A stretch of 40,088 nt of DNA from Pseudomonadales bacterium (GTDB lineage: Bacteria > Pseudomonadota > Gammaproteobacteria > Pseudomonadales > UBA7239): contig JAGRJA010000250.1 of NCBI GenBank assembly GCA_020443005.1, positions 1-40,088 of the forward strand. Direction: 5' to 3'. This document shows, piece by piece, positions 8,023-16,413 of this stretch; within the stretch, counting starts at the first letter, position 1, and each line of letters starts with the position of its first letter. The translations under genes were made by a program, and so were the position numbers. Below the pieces are notes generated by a model that did no database searches, was not told the origin of the DNA, and saw only the letters and a program-made list of their open reading frames with translations.

Positions 8023-8994
8023 TCAGTCTTTTTGTTTGATCTGCTGAGCCGACTCGGTAATGGTCTCCGGGTCAAGGCCTTTATGACCCCACACATCACC
8101 TTCGCAGAATTCACTCGGCAACCAGCTTTCGTCTACCAACAAACCTTCACAACCAATTTCAACCTCAAAACCAAAAGGGCTGCTCATGTAGAAAGACAGC
8201 ATGTTGTCGTTGGTATGACGACCAAGTGTTGATGTTACTTTGATACCAGCAGCTTCGACACGCTCCAGACATTGAGCCACCTGATCAATATTCTTCATTT
8301 CAAGCATCATGTGATGGATGCCGTTAACGGGGCCTACATGCGTCAAACCCAATGTATGGTGACGCGGGTTGCAATGATAGAAATTCGCCGATAAATCCGG
8401 CCCAAACTTGATGTAATCACTCAGCTTGAAACCCAGAACCCAAGTATAAAAGTCTTCGCACGCCTTCAGATCCTTGACGAAAAGATTGACATGCCCCAAA
8501 CCCAGTGAACCCGTCTGGAACTCCACATTGTAAGGCGATACAAACTTGTAGTCCTTGGTGGGTCCGTAGAAAAATTCGAGTGGATTTCCTGCCGGGTCTT
8601 CCGAAATGGCGATACCGGTCACAGACCTGTTCCGGGCTTCTTCGGCCGTTCCCATTCTTGCAGGAACGCCACCCTCTTTCAGCTCTTTAACAGCTTCTTC
8701 AAGATCCTGATAGCAAGCCATTTCAAAACCCATGTACATGATTCCGGCATTATCCTCACTGGGATGAATGCCTATCCGCCACTGGCGCTCATCCAGCTTC
8801 AGATATACCGAGCCATCCGGTGCCACTCCGGAACCAGCACTGGCAGGGCCAGAGGTCGGGTCCATGGGCATACCCCAATCTTCACCGGGATAAGCGCGTG
8901 CCGGCATGGCGCCGATGATATTGACACCATAATCCAGCCATTGTTTAGGGTCTGGCGCACCAAACCCGATGTAACCGAGAGATCTTACTTTCAT
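8023..8994 (-). CDS. Extradiol ring-cleavage dioxygenase (BphC/HsaC-like, vicinal oxygen chelate fold)
   Basis: The 323-residue product starts at ATG 8994 after AAGGAAG; a longer frame to 9042 overlaps the preceding gene and has no such site. Two glyoxalase/VOC modules are visible. The likely Fe(II) ligands are His168 (GLGHVNLF), His227 (NGIHHMML) and Glu279 (FGFEVEIG). His260 and Tyr269 fit the type I extradiol signature, except that Ser replaces the usual D/E/N/T/A before the proline. Enzymes of this kind cleave catechols next to the hydroxyls (2,3-dihydroxybiphenyl, or the steroid-derived substrate of HsaC). It follows the P450 gene by 22 bases, so both act in one operon, probably on the same ring compound. 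The substrate is unknown. Confidence 0.88.
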   Translation of the reverse strand: MKVRSLGYIGFGAPDPKQWLDYGVNIIGAMPARAYPGEDWGMPMDPTSGPASAGSGVAPDGSVYLKLDERQWRIGIHPSEDNAGIMYMGFEMACYQDLEEAVKELKEGGVPARMGTAEEARNRSVTGIAISEDPAGNPLEFFYGPTKDYKFVSPYNVEFQTGSLGLGHVNLFVKDLKACEDFYTWVLGFKLSDYIKFGPDLSANFYHCNPRHHTLGLTHVGPVNGIHHMMLEMKNIDQVAQCLERVEAAGIKVTSTLGRHTNDNMLSFYMSSPFGFEVEIGCEGLLVDESWLPSEFCEGDVWGHKGLDPETITESAQQIKQKD

Positions 8995-9016
8995 AACACG
9001 CTTCCTTCTGTTCTGC

Positions 9017-10222
9017 TTAGTCTTTGAGGCTTGTTGGCGCAAAGGTAATGGTTACCTTCCCCCAACCGGACAAATGTTCACCGTAAAGCGGCTCACACTC
9101 CTCCTCTACCAGCTCATAATCACCGATGGCCTTGAGCAATTCTTCAAGAATAATGACACCCATCATCACGCCCACATGCATACCCAGGCACTTGTGACCA
9201 CCGTGACCAAACATCAAGGTGCGCTTTGTGGGCTGGCGATACATATCAAACTTGTCGGCATTCTCGTATTCGTTTTCATCGCGTTCAGCCGATGCATAAA
9301 TATAAAGCAGTGGTTGCCCAGCCTTGATTTGCGCGCCGTTCACTTCAAAGTCAGCAATGGCTTTCCGGCATAACATATTGGTGGGCTGGTTATAGCGGGC
9401 TGTTTCCAGAAAGGCTTTTTTGACAAGAGACAGATCTTTTAGCACTGCCGCCTTCTGCTCAGGATTTTTTGCAAGGTTATAAAGTGTTCCCCCGACAGTA
9501 ATTGGCGTGGTTTCCGAACCAACAACCAACAGTGAGAAGAGGTAGAAAACGAGTTCTTCATCATCCAGTTTCTTGCCATCAATTTCAGCGTGCAAATAAG
9601 CGGCAGCATGACGAACCGCTTCTTCAGGGTGTGCACGCAATTCGGCAACCTTTGCACCGAGATAGCCAAACAGTTCACCTGCCGCTTTCTGGTTTCGCTC
9701 GGAACCGCCACCAACCTGGCCTTCATCACGCCATAACATATCGTCGATCAGTGCTCGCCATTTTTCTGCGTCTTCCTGTGGTAAACCCAGGTTATAACCA
9801 CCGTTGATGGTTGTGACACGGTTAGCCAATTCAGAGTAAACATCCATCTTGCCTTTGGCGAGCAAGGGTTTCAGAAATTCCCTGACCAGCGCACGAATGC
9901 GTGGCGCCTCTTTCGCTGCACCGTCAGGCGTATAGGCCTCGCGAATCAGACCCCGCCACTTACGATGTTCAGGTGCATCCATGGTCATAAATGTTTTCGG
10001 AATCAGTTCACCCAAAATAACCTGACCCGGTGTCTGGCCGGCAGTGAAAGTGATATTCCCCTCCTGCTTGAGACTGGCAGCCCACACATCCTCGAAACGA
10101 CAAAACGCCCAGGCATTGTATTTCTCGATAAAATGGGGTTTTCCTTCTGCACGCATAGCCTTGTACAGTGGATAAGGGTCTTTCATTGCCTCATGGGAAA
10201 AAGGATCGTAATCAACAGTCAT
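9017..10222 (-). CDS. Cytochrome P450, soluble bacterial type
   Basis: The 401-residue product has the length of class I bacterial P450s. The I-helix motif is VVGSETTPI (Gly235-Thr239, with Glu in place of the common Asp). ExxR is Glu273-Arg276, and the haem loop is FGHGGHKCLGMHVG with Cys345 as thiolate ligand. The order of ligand loop, MTMDAPEHRKWR segment and C-terminus is as in substrate-specific hydroxylases. It is the first gene of an operon with the extradiol dioxygenase, suggesting hydroxylation of an aromatic or steroid-like compound before ring cleavage. That link is inferred from position. An FNR-type promoter precedes it at 10314-10355. No partner ferredoxin is adjacent. Confidence 0.93.
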   Translation of the reverse strand: MTVDYDPFSHEAMKDPYPLYKAMRAEGKPHFIEKYNAWAFCRFEDVWAASLKQEGNITFTAGQTPGQVILGELIPKTFMTMDAPEHRKWRGLIREAYTPDGAAKEAPRIRALVREFLKPLLAKGKMDVYSELANRVTTINGGYNLGLPQEDAEKWRALIDDMLWRDEGQVGGGSERNQKAAGELFGYLGAKVAELRAHPEEAVRHAAAYLHAEIDGKKLDDEELVFYLFSLLVVGSETTPITVGGTLYNLAKNPEQKAAVLKDLSLVKKAFLETARYNQPTNMLCRKAIADFEVNGAQIKAGQPLLYIYASAERDENEYENADKFDMYRQPTKRTLMFGHGGHKCLGMHVGVMMGVIILEELLKAIGDYELVEEECEPLYGEHLSGWGKVTITFAPTSLKD

Positions 10223-10313
10223 TGCCGTCTCCTGAAAAATAATTGCGAACTATTCCGGCTGGCCGAGGTTCTCCTCGAATGGGAAAATGTGCCACCCAAT
10301 AAATAGGGTACTC

Positions 10314-10355
10314 ATAGTACCGATATAACATCTACCAATTTTTGACATTAGTCAA
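10314..10355 (-). promoter_or_regulatory. FNR/Anr box with -10 element for the second P450 operon
   Basis: The minus strand reads TTGACTAATGTCAA (10342-10355), a full FNR-type dyad. TACTAT lies at 10319-10314, 22 bases after the box. The leader to the P450 ATG is longer than for the other boxes (box centre about 126 bases upstream). Confidence 0.7.
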
Positions 10356-10421
10356 CAAACAATGTTCTGCTTTTTGCAGCAAGACCATTGAAAGCGACAC
10401 GCGCAACCATTGGCTTTTCAC

Positions 10422-10760
10422 TCAATACCCCTGAGTGAGCTGAACCCAGGCTCTTTTTGCCTGTATGTACACAAATGCCACACCTTGAGAACTCACGAAA
10501 CGGGCATCACCGTCTTCCGGCGGGTCATAATCCTCTAACCCTTCAAGTGCAAGGGTGTTTTCAAGTACAGGTTTCCAGCAAAGGTTTCTCGGATCGCTCT
10601 CAAGGCCTAATTCACCACCAGACCAAACCAGACCATCTCTTTCGACCGGAGATGCAACATCAAAAGCGGCATCAATAAAGACAGCTGAAGTCCCCGCCAT
10701 TTTCTTGTAGAATCTGTCCGCTTTGCGATTTAACTGTTCGGCAAGACTTTTACCCTGCAT
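10422..10760 (-). CDS. Uncharacterised 112-residue protein
   Basis: I do not recognise a family. The product begins MQGKSLAEQLNRKADRFYKKMAG, likely a charged amphipathic helix. A mixed segment follows with many acidic residues (about residues 70-85, LEDYDPPEDGDARF), then a hydrophobic stretch FVYIQAKRAWVQL. There is no signal peptide or membrane segment, so it is probably cytoplasmic. The gene is divergent from the Yip1-like gene, and a shared FNR-type box at 10831-10844 lies between them, about 77 bases before this start. This suggests expression at low oxygen. A purine-poor leader (AAAAAAGGTGGTTTT) supplies AAGGTGG as ribosome binding site. Confidence 0.65.
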   Translation of the reverse strand: MQGKSLAEQLNRKADRFYKKMAGTSAVFIDAAFDVASPVERDGLVWSGGELGLESDPRNLCWKPVLENTLALEGLEDYDPPEDGDARFVSSQGVAFVYIQAKRAWVQLTQGY

Positions 10761-10802
10761 AAAACCACCTTTTTTAAAGGGCTTTAGAGCTGAAAAACAA
10801 AC

Positions 10803-10872
10803 ACTCTAGTGCATCCACAACCAAGCTAAGTTGACACAAGTCAACATTGTTTCAGGGGTGCACTGATAGAAT
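10803..10872. promoter_or_regulatory. Symmetric FNR/Anr box for a divergent promoter (112-aa gene and yip1-like gene)
   Basis: TTGACACAAGTCAA (10831-10844) is a full FNR dyad. Rightward, TAGAAT lies at 10867-10872, 22 bases after the box. Leftward, TAGAGT lies at 10808-10803 at the same distance. Both directions fit class II activation. Because no other good box precedes ccoN, the rightward promoter may also drive the oxidase operon. Confidence 0.75.
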
Positions 10873-10925
10873 TGCGCGCAATCAATGAGTATTCTCTTGA
10901 AGCGTTTTACCAAAAGGAAATTCAC

Positions 10926-11525
10926 ATGCTCAGCAACCCTCTCGGCTTCCTGTTTTTTCCACATAAACAATGGGAAATCGTATCAGATGCTGCTACTGAC
11001 AAATTCAATGCAGCACTCCCCTACCCCATCATTTTCGCGCTCGTTCCGGCGCTTGCATGGTATTACGGAACGACACAGATCGGCTGGACTGTTGCCGATG
11101 GCAATGTGGTCAGGCTGACAACAGACAGCGCATTGAAAATTGTTATTGCTTTTTATCTGGCAATGATTTTTGCCATCATCGCTATCGGTTACAGCATTCA
11201 CTGGATGTCAGAAACCTATGGCACTGCGAGCTCCATAGCCAAAGGTATTACCATTTCCGGCTACACGGCCACACCCATGTTTATCGCTGGCATTCTGGGG
11301 GTTTACCCCTTGCTGTGGCTGGATATGATACTTGGCACCATTGCCGTATGCTGGGCCGTATACCTGCTGTTTATCGGTGTTCCCATCGTACTGAAAATCC
11401 CTGAAGAGCGTGGCTTCCTCTATTCGAGCGCTATTATTTCTGTGTGTCTTGTAGTGCTTATTGTACTGATGGGATTCACCGTAATTCTTTGGGATAACGG
11501 CTTCATGCCTGTTTTTATTGATTAA
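10926..11525 (+). CDS. Yip1-family multi-pass membrane protein
   Basis: The 199-residue product starts at ATG 10926 after AAGGAAA; a longer frame from 10872 would run through the promoter. The N-terminus LSNPLGFLFFPHKQWEIV resembles the amphipathic lead-in of bacterial Yip1-domain proteins. About five hydrophobic helices follow (YPIIFALVPALAWYYG, the IVIAFYLAMIFAIIAIGY region, ATPMFIAGILGVYPLLW, and two more to the C-terminus). The biochemical role of bacterial Yip1 proteins is unknown. It lies 104 bases before ccoN on the same strand and behind an FNR-type promoter, so it may be the first gene of the cbb3 operon and could help membrane assembly. That is inference. Confidence 0.75.
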   Translation: MLSNPLGFLFFPHKQWEIVSDAATDKFNAALPYPIIFALVPALAWYYGTTQIGWTVADGNVVRLTTDSALKIVIAFYLAMIFAIIAIGYSIHWMSETYGTASSIAKGITISGYTATPMFIAGILGVYPLLWLDMILGTIAVCWAVYLLFIGVPIVLKIPEERGFLYSSAIISVCLVVLIVLMGFTVILWDNGFMPVFID

Positions 11526-11629
11526 TCAGCACCTGTAATTTCGCAGTTCATTTTTCAGACGAATGATGGATGTCATCACTTTGAAATGAACAAAACAATG
11601 ACTCATCTAACCGAAGGGCCTGGAGTAGT

Positions 11630-13033
11630 ATGAATTCGTCCCCGGAACAATCCGTTTATAACTATAAGGTAGTACGCCAATTCACAGTGATGACTGTGGT
11701 ATGGGGTATTGTGGGTATGCTGGTTGGCGTGCTTATAGCTGCCCAGCTTGTCTGGCCATGGCTGAACTTTGACTTGCCCTGGCTGCACTTTGGAAGGCTG
11801 CGCCCACTCCATACCAATGCCGTTATCTTTGCTTTTGGCGGTTGTGCACTCTTTGCCTGTTCATTGTATGTAGTGCAACGAACCTGCCAGGCACGCCTCC
11901 TCTCTGATGGCTTGGCCAGCATTGTATTTTGGGGCTGGCAGCTGATCATTCTGCTCGCCGCTCTGAGCTTGCCACTCGGCTTCACCAGTGGCAAGGAGTA
12001 TGCCGAACTTGAATGGCCAATCGACATTCTGATCGCTATTGTATGGGTGTGTTATGCCATTTTGTTTTTTGGCACGATCATGAAGCGCAAAACAGCCCAT
12101 ATCTATGTTGCCAACTGGTTTTTTGGCGCCTTTATTATCACCGTAGCTGTGCTACACATCGTGAACAGTCTTGCCATCCCTGTCACTGCCACCAAATCCT
12201 ATTCTGCGTATGCCGGTGCCATCGATGCCATGGTTCAGTGGTGGTACGGACACAACGCAGTCGGCTTTTTCCTGACCGCCGGGTTTCTTGGCATCATGTA
12301 TTATTTTGTACCCAAACAAGCCGAGCGGCCTGTTTACTCCTACCGTTTATCCATTGTTCACTTCTGGGCGCTGATCGCTGTTTATATGTGGGCAGGCCCT
12401 CACCATCTGCACTACACGGCGCTCCCCGATTGGGCTCAAAGCCTGGGCATGGTTATGTCACTGATTCTGCTCGCTCCTTCCTGGGGCGGCATGATCAACG
12501 GTATCATGACGCTATCGGGTGCGTGGCATAAACTGCGCACGGATCCCATCCTGCGTTTTCTGATTGTTTCACTGTCCTTCTACGGTATGTCGACTTTCGA
12601 AGGTCCGATGATGTCGATCAAAACAGTCAACGCCCTCTCTCACTACACAGACTGGACGATCGGACATGTGCACTCGGGTGCGCTTGGCTGGGTTGCCATG
12701 GTATCTATCGGCGCTATCTATCACCTTGTGCCGGTCATGTTCGACCGCAAACAGATGTACAGCGTAGAACTGATTAATGTGCATTTCTGGATGTCGACAA
12801 TCGGCACCGTGCTTTACATTACCTCCATGTGGGTCAACGGTATTATCCAGGGTTTGATGTGGCGAGCCTACAATCTCGACGGCACCCTGACTTACAGTTT
12901 TGTTGAATCGGTTCAGGCCAGTTATCCAGGCTATGTCGTCAGGCTGTTGGGTGGCGGTATCTTCTTTTTGGGCATGCTTGTTATGGCCTACAACGTCTGG
13001 AAGACTGCCCGGTCTTCAGAAACTTCACGGTAA
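11630..13033 (+). CDS. ccoN: cbb3-type cytochrome c oxidase subunit I (CcoN)
   Basis: The 467-residue integral membrane subunit has about twelve hydrophobic helices. His61 (RPLHTNAVIF) and His347 can ligate low-spin haem b, His345 (GHVHSGALGW) high-spin haem b3, and His207, His257 and His258 (WWYGHNAVG, GPHHLHYTAL) CuB. It is the catalytic core of the high-affinity oxidase that reduces oxygen to water and pumps protons under microaerobic conditions. GGAG precedes the ATG. It is followed by ccoO after 14 bases. It lacks its own clear FNR box, so it may be transcribed from the promoter before the yip1-like gene. Confidence 0.97.
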   Translation: MNSSPEQSVYNYKVVRQFTVMTVVWGIVGMLVGVLIAAQLVWPWLNFDLPWLHFGRLRPLHTNAVIFAFGGCALFACSLYVVQRTCQARLLSDGLASIVFWGWQLIILLAALSLPLGFTSGKEYAELEWPIDILIAIVWVCYAILFFGTIMKRKTAHIYVANWFFGAFIITVAVLHIVNSLAIPVTATKSYSAYAGAIDAMVQWWYGHNAVGFFLTAGFLGIMYYFVPKQAERPVYSYRLSIVHFWALIAVYMWAGPHHLHYTALPDWAQSLGMVMSLILLAPSWGGMINGIMTLSGAWHKLRTDPILRFLIVSLSFYGMSTFEGPMMSIKTVNALSHYTDWTIGHVHSGALGWVAMVSIGAIYHLVPVMFDRKQMYSVELINVHFWMSTIGTVLYITSMWVNGIIQGLMWRAYNLDGTLTYSFVESVQASYPGYVVRLLGGGIFFLGMLVMAYNVWKTARSSETSR

Positions 13034-13047
13034 GCGGGGAATCTGAC

Positions 13048-13656
13048 ATGAAGCATGAAGTCATTGAAAAGAATATCGGACTGATGATCATCCTCATCGT
13101 GGTAGCTATCAGCTTTGGAGGGCTTGTCGAAATCACACCTCTGTTTTTCAGCAAGCAGACAACAGAACCGGTCGCCGGCTTGACACCTTTGAAAGCACTT
13201 GAGCTTGAAGGACGCGACATTTATATCCGCGAAGGTTGCAATGTGTGCCATTCCCAAATGATTCGCCCGTTTCGCTCTGAAACCGAGCGTTATGGTCACT
13301 ACTCAGTGGCAGGAGAGTTTGTCTACGATCACCCTTTCCTTTGGGGTTCCAAGCGTACAGGCCCGGATCTGGCTCGGGTAGGCAAACGCTACAGTGATGA
13401 GTGGCATCGAGTTCATCTCAATAACCCGAGAGATGTAGTACCTGAATCGAATATGCCCGCTTTCCCCTGGTTAAACAAAAACATGATCGATGGCACCCTT
13501 ACCGGCAAGAAAATGGAAGCTCTGCGTATGGTTGGTGTCCCTTATACCGATAATGATATTGCCGGCGCAGAAGCCGCTGTCAAGGATCATACCGAAATGG
13601 ATGCTGTTGTTGCCTATCTGCAACAGCTTGGCATTCTTATTCAGTACAAGCGGTAA
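13048..13656 (+). CDS. ccoO: cbb3-type cytochrome c oxidase subunit II, monohaem cytochrome c (CcoO)
   Basis: The 202-residue product matches the usual CcoO length. One N-terminal membrane anchor (about residues 10-35) is followed by a periplasmic cytochrome c domain with a single haem site, CNVCH at Cys64, Cys67 and His68. The following QMIRPFRSETERYGHYSVAG segment is highly characteristic of CcoO/FixO. It passes electrons from CcoP to the CcoN core. The methionine in ESNMPAFPWL is the probable second haem ligand. It lies between ccoN and ccoQ with gaps of 14 and 6 bases. Confidence 0.97.
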   Translation: MKHEVIEKNIGLMIILIVVAISFGGLVEITPLFFSKQTTEPVAGLTPLKALELEGRDIYIREGCNVCHSQMIRPFRSETERYGHYSVAGEFVYDHPFLWGSKRTGPDLARVGKRYSDEWHRVHLNNPRDVVPESNMPAFPWLNKNMIDGTLTGKKMEALRMVGVPYTDNDIAGAEAAVKDHTEMDAVVAYLQQLGILIQYKR

Positions 13657-13662
13657 ATCATT

Positions 13663-13869
13663 ATGGAATTCGATATCAACACGCTACGCGGCTTGAGCAC
13701 ACTCTTTACCATGATTGCCTTTCTTGGTGTCTGCGTATGGGCTTATAGCAGAGAAAAACAACAGGATTTCCAGGAAGCCGCAAATCTGCCTTTTGCCGAT
13801 GACCCCGGCTCGCTGGATAAGCATTTAAACAGTTCCCTCAAACCCAAAGTGGAGGATGACCATGAGTAG
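13663..13869 (+). CDS. ccoQ: cbb3-type oxidase small subunit CcoQ
   Basis: This 68-residue protein has one membrane helix near the N-terminus (LSTLFTMIAFLGVCVWAYS) and a charged cytoplasmic tail (REKQQDFQEAANLPFADD), the normal layout of CcoQ/FixQ. The short subunit helps stabilise the cbb3 complex. It overlaps the start of ccoP by 8 bases if ATG 13862 is used, which indicates translational coupling. Confidence 0.92.
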   Translation: MEFDINTLRGLSTLFTMIAFLGVCVWAYSREKQQDFQEAANLPFADDPGSLDKHLNSSLKPKVEDDHE

Positions 13870-14740
13870 TTTCTGGAGTGGGTGGATCATTCTGCTAACC
13901 ACAATCACCTTTATCGGTGTAACGCTGCTTTTATTTGGCAACCGCAAGATTGATGCCGGCAAGGGGCCTGAAGCCAAGACAGGTCATGTTTACGATGGTA
14001 TTGAGGAATACGACAACCCTCTGCCCGCCTGGTGGATGAATCTTTTTGCTCTCTCTATCGTGTTCGGGGTCGGCTATCTGATCGCCTATCCTGGCATGGG
14101 TAACTTCAAGGGGGTGTTGAACTGGACACAGGTTGCCGAATATGAAAATGCCAAACAGGTTGCTGAAGAACAATACGGTGCTGTATTTGCAAAATATGCC
14201 GCCATGCCGGTTGAAGAAGTTGCCAAAGATAGTCAGGCACTGAAAATGGGGCAACGACTTTTTTCTACAAACTGCTCAACCTGTCACGGTGCCGATGCGG
14301 GAGGCAATCTGGGGTATCCGAATCTTCGTGATAACGACTGGCTCTATGGCGGTTCTGGTGATCAGATCAAGGCTTCCATCACTAACGGACGACAAGGTGC
14401 GATGCCTGCCTGGGGAACAATGGGCGAAGAGAAGATAAAGCAACTCACCAGTTATGTCATGAGCCTTTCCAACCCTTCTTCGGCACTTTCCGGAGAAGCG
14501 CAACAAGGCAAAGCGGCTTTTGCCATGTGCATGGGCTGCCACGGTATGGATGGCAAAGGCAATACTGCACTGGGTGCGCCTGATTTGACAGATAACATCT
14601 GGCTTTATGGCGGCTCAAAAGAAGCTATTTCTGAGTCCATAGCGAATGGGCGTAAAGGACAGATGCCAGCGCATGCCGAATTGCTTGGCGAAGAAAAAAT
14701 ACACTTGTTGGCCGCCTATGTTTTCAGTTTGTCTAACTAA
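13862..14740 (+). CDS. ccoP: cbb3-type cytochrome c oxidase subunit III, dihaem cytochrome c (CcoP)
   Basis: The product has 292 residues from ATG 13862, which lies 6 bases after GGAGG. The ATG at 13856 touches that site and is less likely. Two N-terminal helices (about residues 5-26 and 57-77) flank a short DGIEEYDNPLPAWW loop. Two cytochrome c domains follow, with CSTCH (Cys138, Cys141, His142) and CMGCH (Cys223, Cys226, His227). It takes electrons from soluble cytochromes and hands them to CcoO. It is the last structural gene of the oxidase. A strong hairpin after it separates the structural genes from the assembly genes. Confidence 0.97.
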   Translation: MSSFWSGWIILLTTITFIGVTLLLFGNRKIDAGKGPEAKTGHVYDGIEEYDNPLPAWWMNLFALSIVFGVGYLIAYPGMGNFKGVLNWTQVAEYENAKQVAEEQYGAVFAKYAAMPVEEVAKDSQALKMGQRLFSTNCSTCHGADAGGNLGYPNLRDNDWLYGGSGDQIKASITNGRQGAMPAWGTMGEEKIKQLTSYVMSLSNPSSALSGEAQQGKAAFAMCMGCHGMDGKGNTALGAPDLTDNIWLYGGSKEAISESIANGRKGQMPAHAELLGEEKIHLLAAYVFSLSN

Positions 14741-14818
14741 AGCGGTATTCTTTTTACAAGTGTCTGGATAAACCAGCCTTTCACCAGGGAAGCCCCTCTA
14801 ACGGCAGGGTCGTTTGTT

Positions 14819-14860
14819 GTCCAATATGCCGACAGGCATATTGGACTGTGTTCTTTTCAT
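14819..14860 (+). terminator. Strong hairpin with T-rich tail between ccoP and ccoG
   Basis: A perfect 12-base-pair stem GTCCAATATGCC / GGCATATTGGAC with a GACA loop occupies 14819-14846, followed by TGTGTTCTTTTC and a T6 run at 14861-14866. It could end ccoNOQP transcription or attenuate it, lowering the assembly genes. The tail is not a pure T run, so leaky termination or mRNA 3' protection is also possible. Confidence 0.6.
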
Positions 14861-14888
14861 TTTTTGCATTGTTTTAGCGTGGTTGCAA

Positions 14889-16310
14889 ATGGAAGAAAAA
14901 ATTCCCGTTCATGAAATTGAGGATCTTGCGCCCAGCGAAGTATCCGAGCTCGATCTTTACCAGAAGCGCGAGAAGATTTATACCAGAAAAATTGAGGGCA
15001 CCTTCCAGAAACTGCGTTTATTTACAGGGTGGCCCCTGCTCTGCGGATATTTCTTCATGCCCTGGGTCCAATGGAATGGAAGACAGGCCGTATTGTTTGA
15101 TCTTCCAGCCAGAAAATTTCATGTTTTTTCCATCACCTTTTGGCCCCAGGATTTCTCCATGCTCGCGTGGGTTCTGGCCATTGCGGCTTTTGCACTGTTT
15201 CTTTTCACAACCCTGTTCGGGCGGGTCTGGTGTGGCTACAGTTGCCCGCAAACCGTCTGGACAAGCATTTTTATGTGGATCGAACAAAAAACGGAAGGTA
15301 GCCGCAACCAGCGCATAAAGCTTGACCAGTCTCCATGGCGCTTACAAAAATTTGTCAAAAAGTTAATGAAACATGGCCTCTGGATGGGCTTCGCCCTTTT
15401 CACCGGGTTCACCTTCGTTGGCTATTTTTCACCCGTCAACGACCTTATCTACGATCTGGCAACATTTTCTGCCCCGCTAGCGGCCGTCAGCTGGGTTATT
15501 TTCTTCACACTTGCAACCTATATCAATGCCGGCTGGATGCGCGAACAGGTATGTATGTACATGTGTCCCTATGCCCGTTTCCAGTCAGCCATGTTTGACT
15601 CCAACACACTCATTGTCTCCTATGATGCAAAACGGGGAGAACAAAGGGGTTCCCGCAAACGCGGTGAAATTGACAGGAGTGATCACCTGGGCGATTGCAT
15701 TGACTGCGAACTTTGCAAGCAGGTTTGCCCCACCGGAATCGATATCAGGGACGGCCTGCAGTACCAGTGCATCGGTTGTGCACTTTGTGTCGATGCATGT
15801 AACTCTGTTATGGAGAAAATGGGTTATGCAAAGAACCTGATCAGCTATACGACTGAAAACAAACTGGCGGGAAAGCCCGGCAAAATCCTCCGCTTCAAGG
15901 TCGTCGGTTACACAATCGCCTTGATCGTGATGTGCAGCCTTCTCGGCTTTCGTTTCTTTACCCGAACCCCTCTGCAAATCGACATTATCAGGGACAGGGG
16001 ACAACTCTATTTCCAGACCAGTGACGGGCGTATTGAAAACAGCTACACACTAAAAATCATCAATATGGACCAACAGAAGCATGATTACACGCTGTCAGCC
16101 TCCGGCTTGGAAGGCCTGGAAATCCGCGGCAAAACCAGCATTTCCGTCAATTCCGGTGAAGTGCTGGTTGTTCCGGTGCGACTCAGTGTAAAAACCACAA
16201 GTCTGGGCAGCGCCAACAGTGACATCATCATTACCGTTCAGGGTGAAAACAGCGACAAACTGAAAACCTCGCATACAACACGCTTTCTTGGGCCAGCTCC
16301 ATCCCTTTAG
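14889..16310 (+). CDS. ccoG: Cytochrome c oxidase accessory protein CcoG (membrane ferredoxin-like)
   Basis: The product has 473 residues from ATG 14889 (MEEKIPVHEIEDL), close to the length of CcoG in Pseudomonas. A longer frame from TTG 14814 would translate through the terminator-like hairpin and is rejected. About five membrane helices are visible. Early Cys motifs occur in GRVWCGYSCPQTVW and CMYMCPYARFQ. Two 4Fe-4S motifs follow, CIDCELCKQVCP and CIGCALCVDAC, and then a C-terminal immunoglobulin-like periplasmic domain. CcoG is implicated in copper handling (Cu2+ to Cu+) for cbb3 assembly. It is the first gene of the ccoGHIS group. Confidence 0.94.
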   Translation: MEEKIPVHEIEDLAPSEVSELDLYQKREKIYTRKIEGTFQKLRLFTGWPLLCGYFFMPWVQWNGRQAVLFDLPARKFHVFSITFWPQDFSMLAWVLAIAAFALFLFTTLFGRVWCGYSCPQTVWTSIFMWIEQKTEGSRNQRIKLDQSPWRLQKFVKKLMKHGLWMGFALFTGFTFVGYFSPVNDLIYDLATFSAPLAAVSWVIFFTLATYINAGWMREQVCMYMCPYARFQSAMFDSNTLIVSYDAKRGEQRGSRKRGEIDRSDHLGDCIDCELCKQVCPTGIDIRDGLQYQCIGCALCVDACNSVMEKMGYAKNLISYTTENKLAGKPGKILRFKVVGYTIALIVMCSLLGFRFFTRTPLQIDIIRDRGQLYFQTSDGRIENSYTLKIINMDQQKHDYTLSASGLEGLEIRGKTSISVNSGEVLVVPVRLSVKTTSLGSANSDIIITVQGENSDKLKTSHTTRFLGPAPSL

Positions 16311-16413
16311 TATCAGCACCTGGAGCTAGCATCACCTGCTGGAGCGGGAGTCAGGCTATCTCCGCCCCGCGTTGCCAAATTTGTTAGACTACGCCAACTA
16401 AAGGGAGCTACCC

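Noticed and set aside
10419..10437. Hairpin CACTCA/TGAGTG at the end of the 112-aa gene as terminator
   Set aside because: The stem is only 6 base pairs, covers the stop codon, and is followed by an A run rather than a T run on the minus strand.
11560..11578. Inverted repeat TGATGGATGTCATCA upstream of ccoN as an FNR site
   Set aside because: The half-sites TGATG and CATCA are separated by 5 bases and the outer TTGAT/ATCAA pattern with a 4-base spacer is absent, so it does not fit an FNR box.
14814..14888. Longer ccoG start at TTG 14814
   Set aside because: It would translate a perfect terminator-like stem; ATG 14889 gives a protein with the normal CcoG N-terminus and length.
16311..16413. 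Repeated CACCTG...GGAGC motif between ccoG and ccoH as a regulatory element
   Set aside because: The two copies are short and imperfect and form no good hairpin, so this could be chance.
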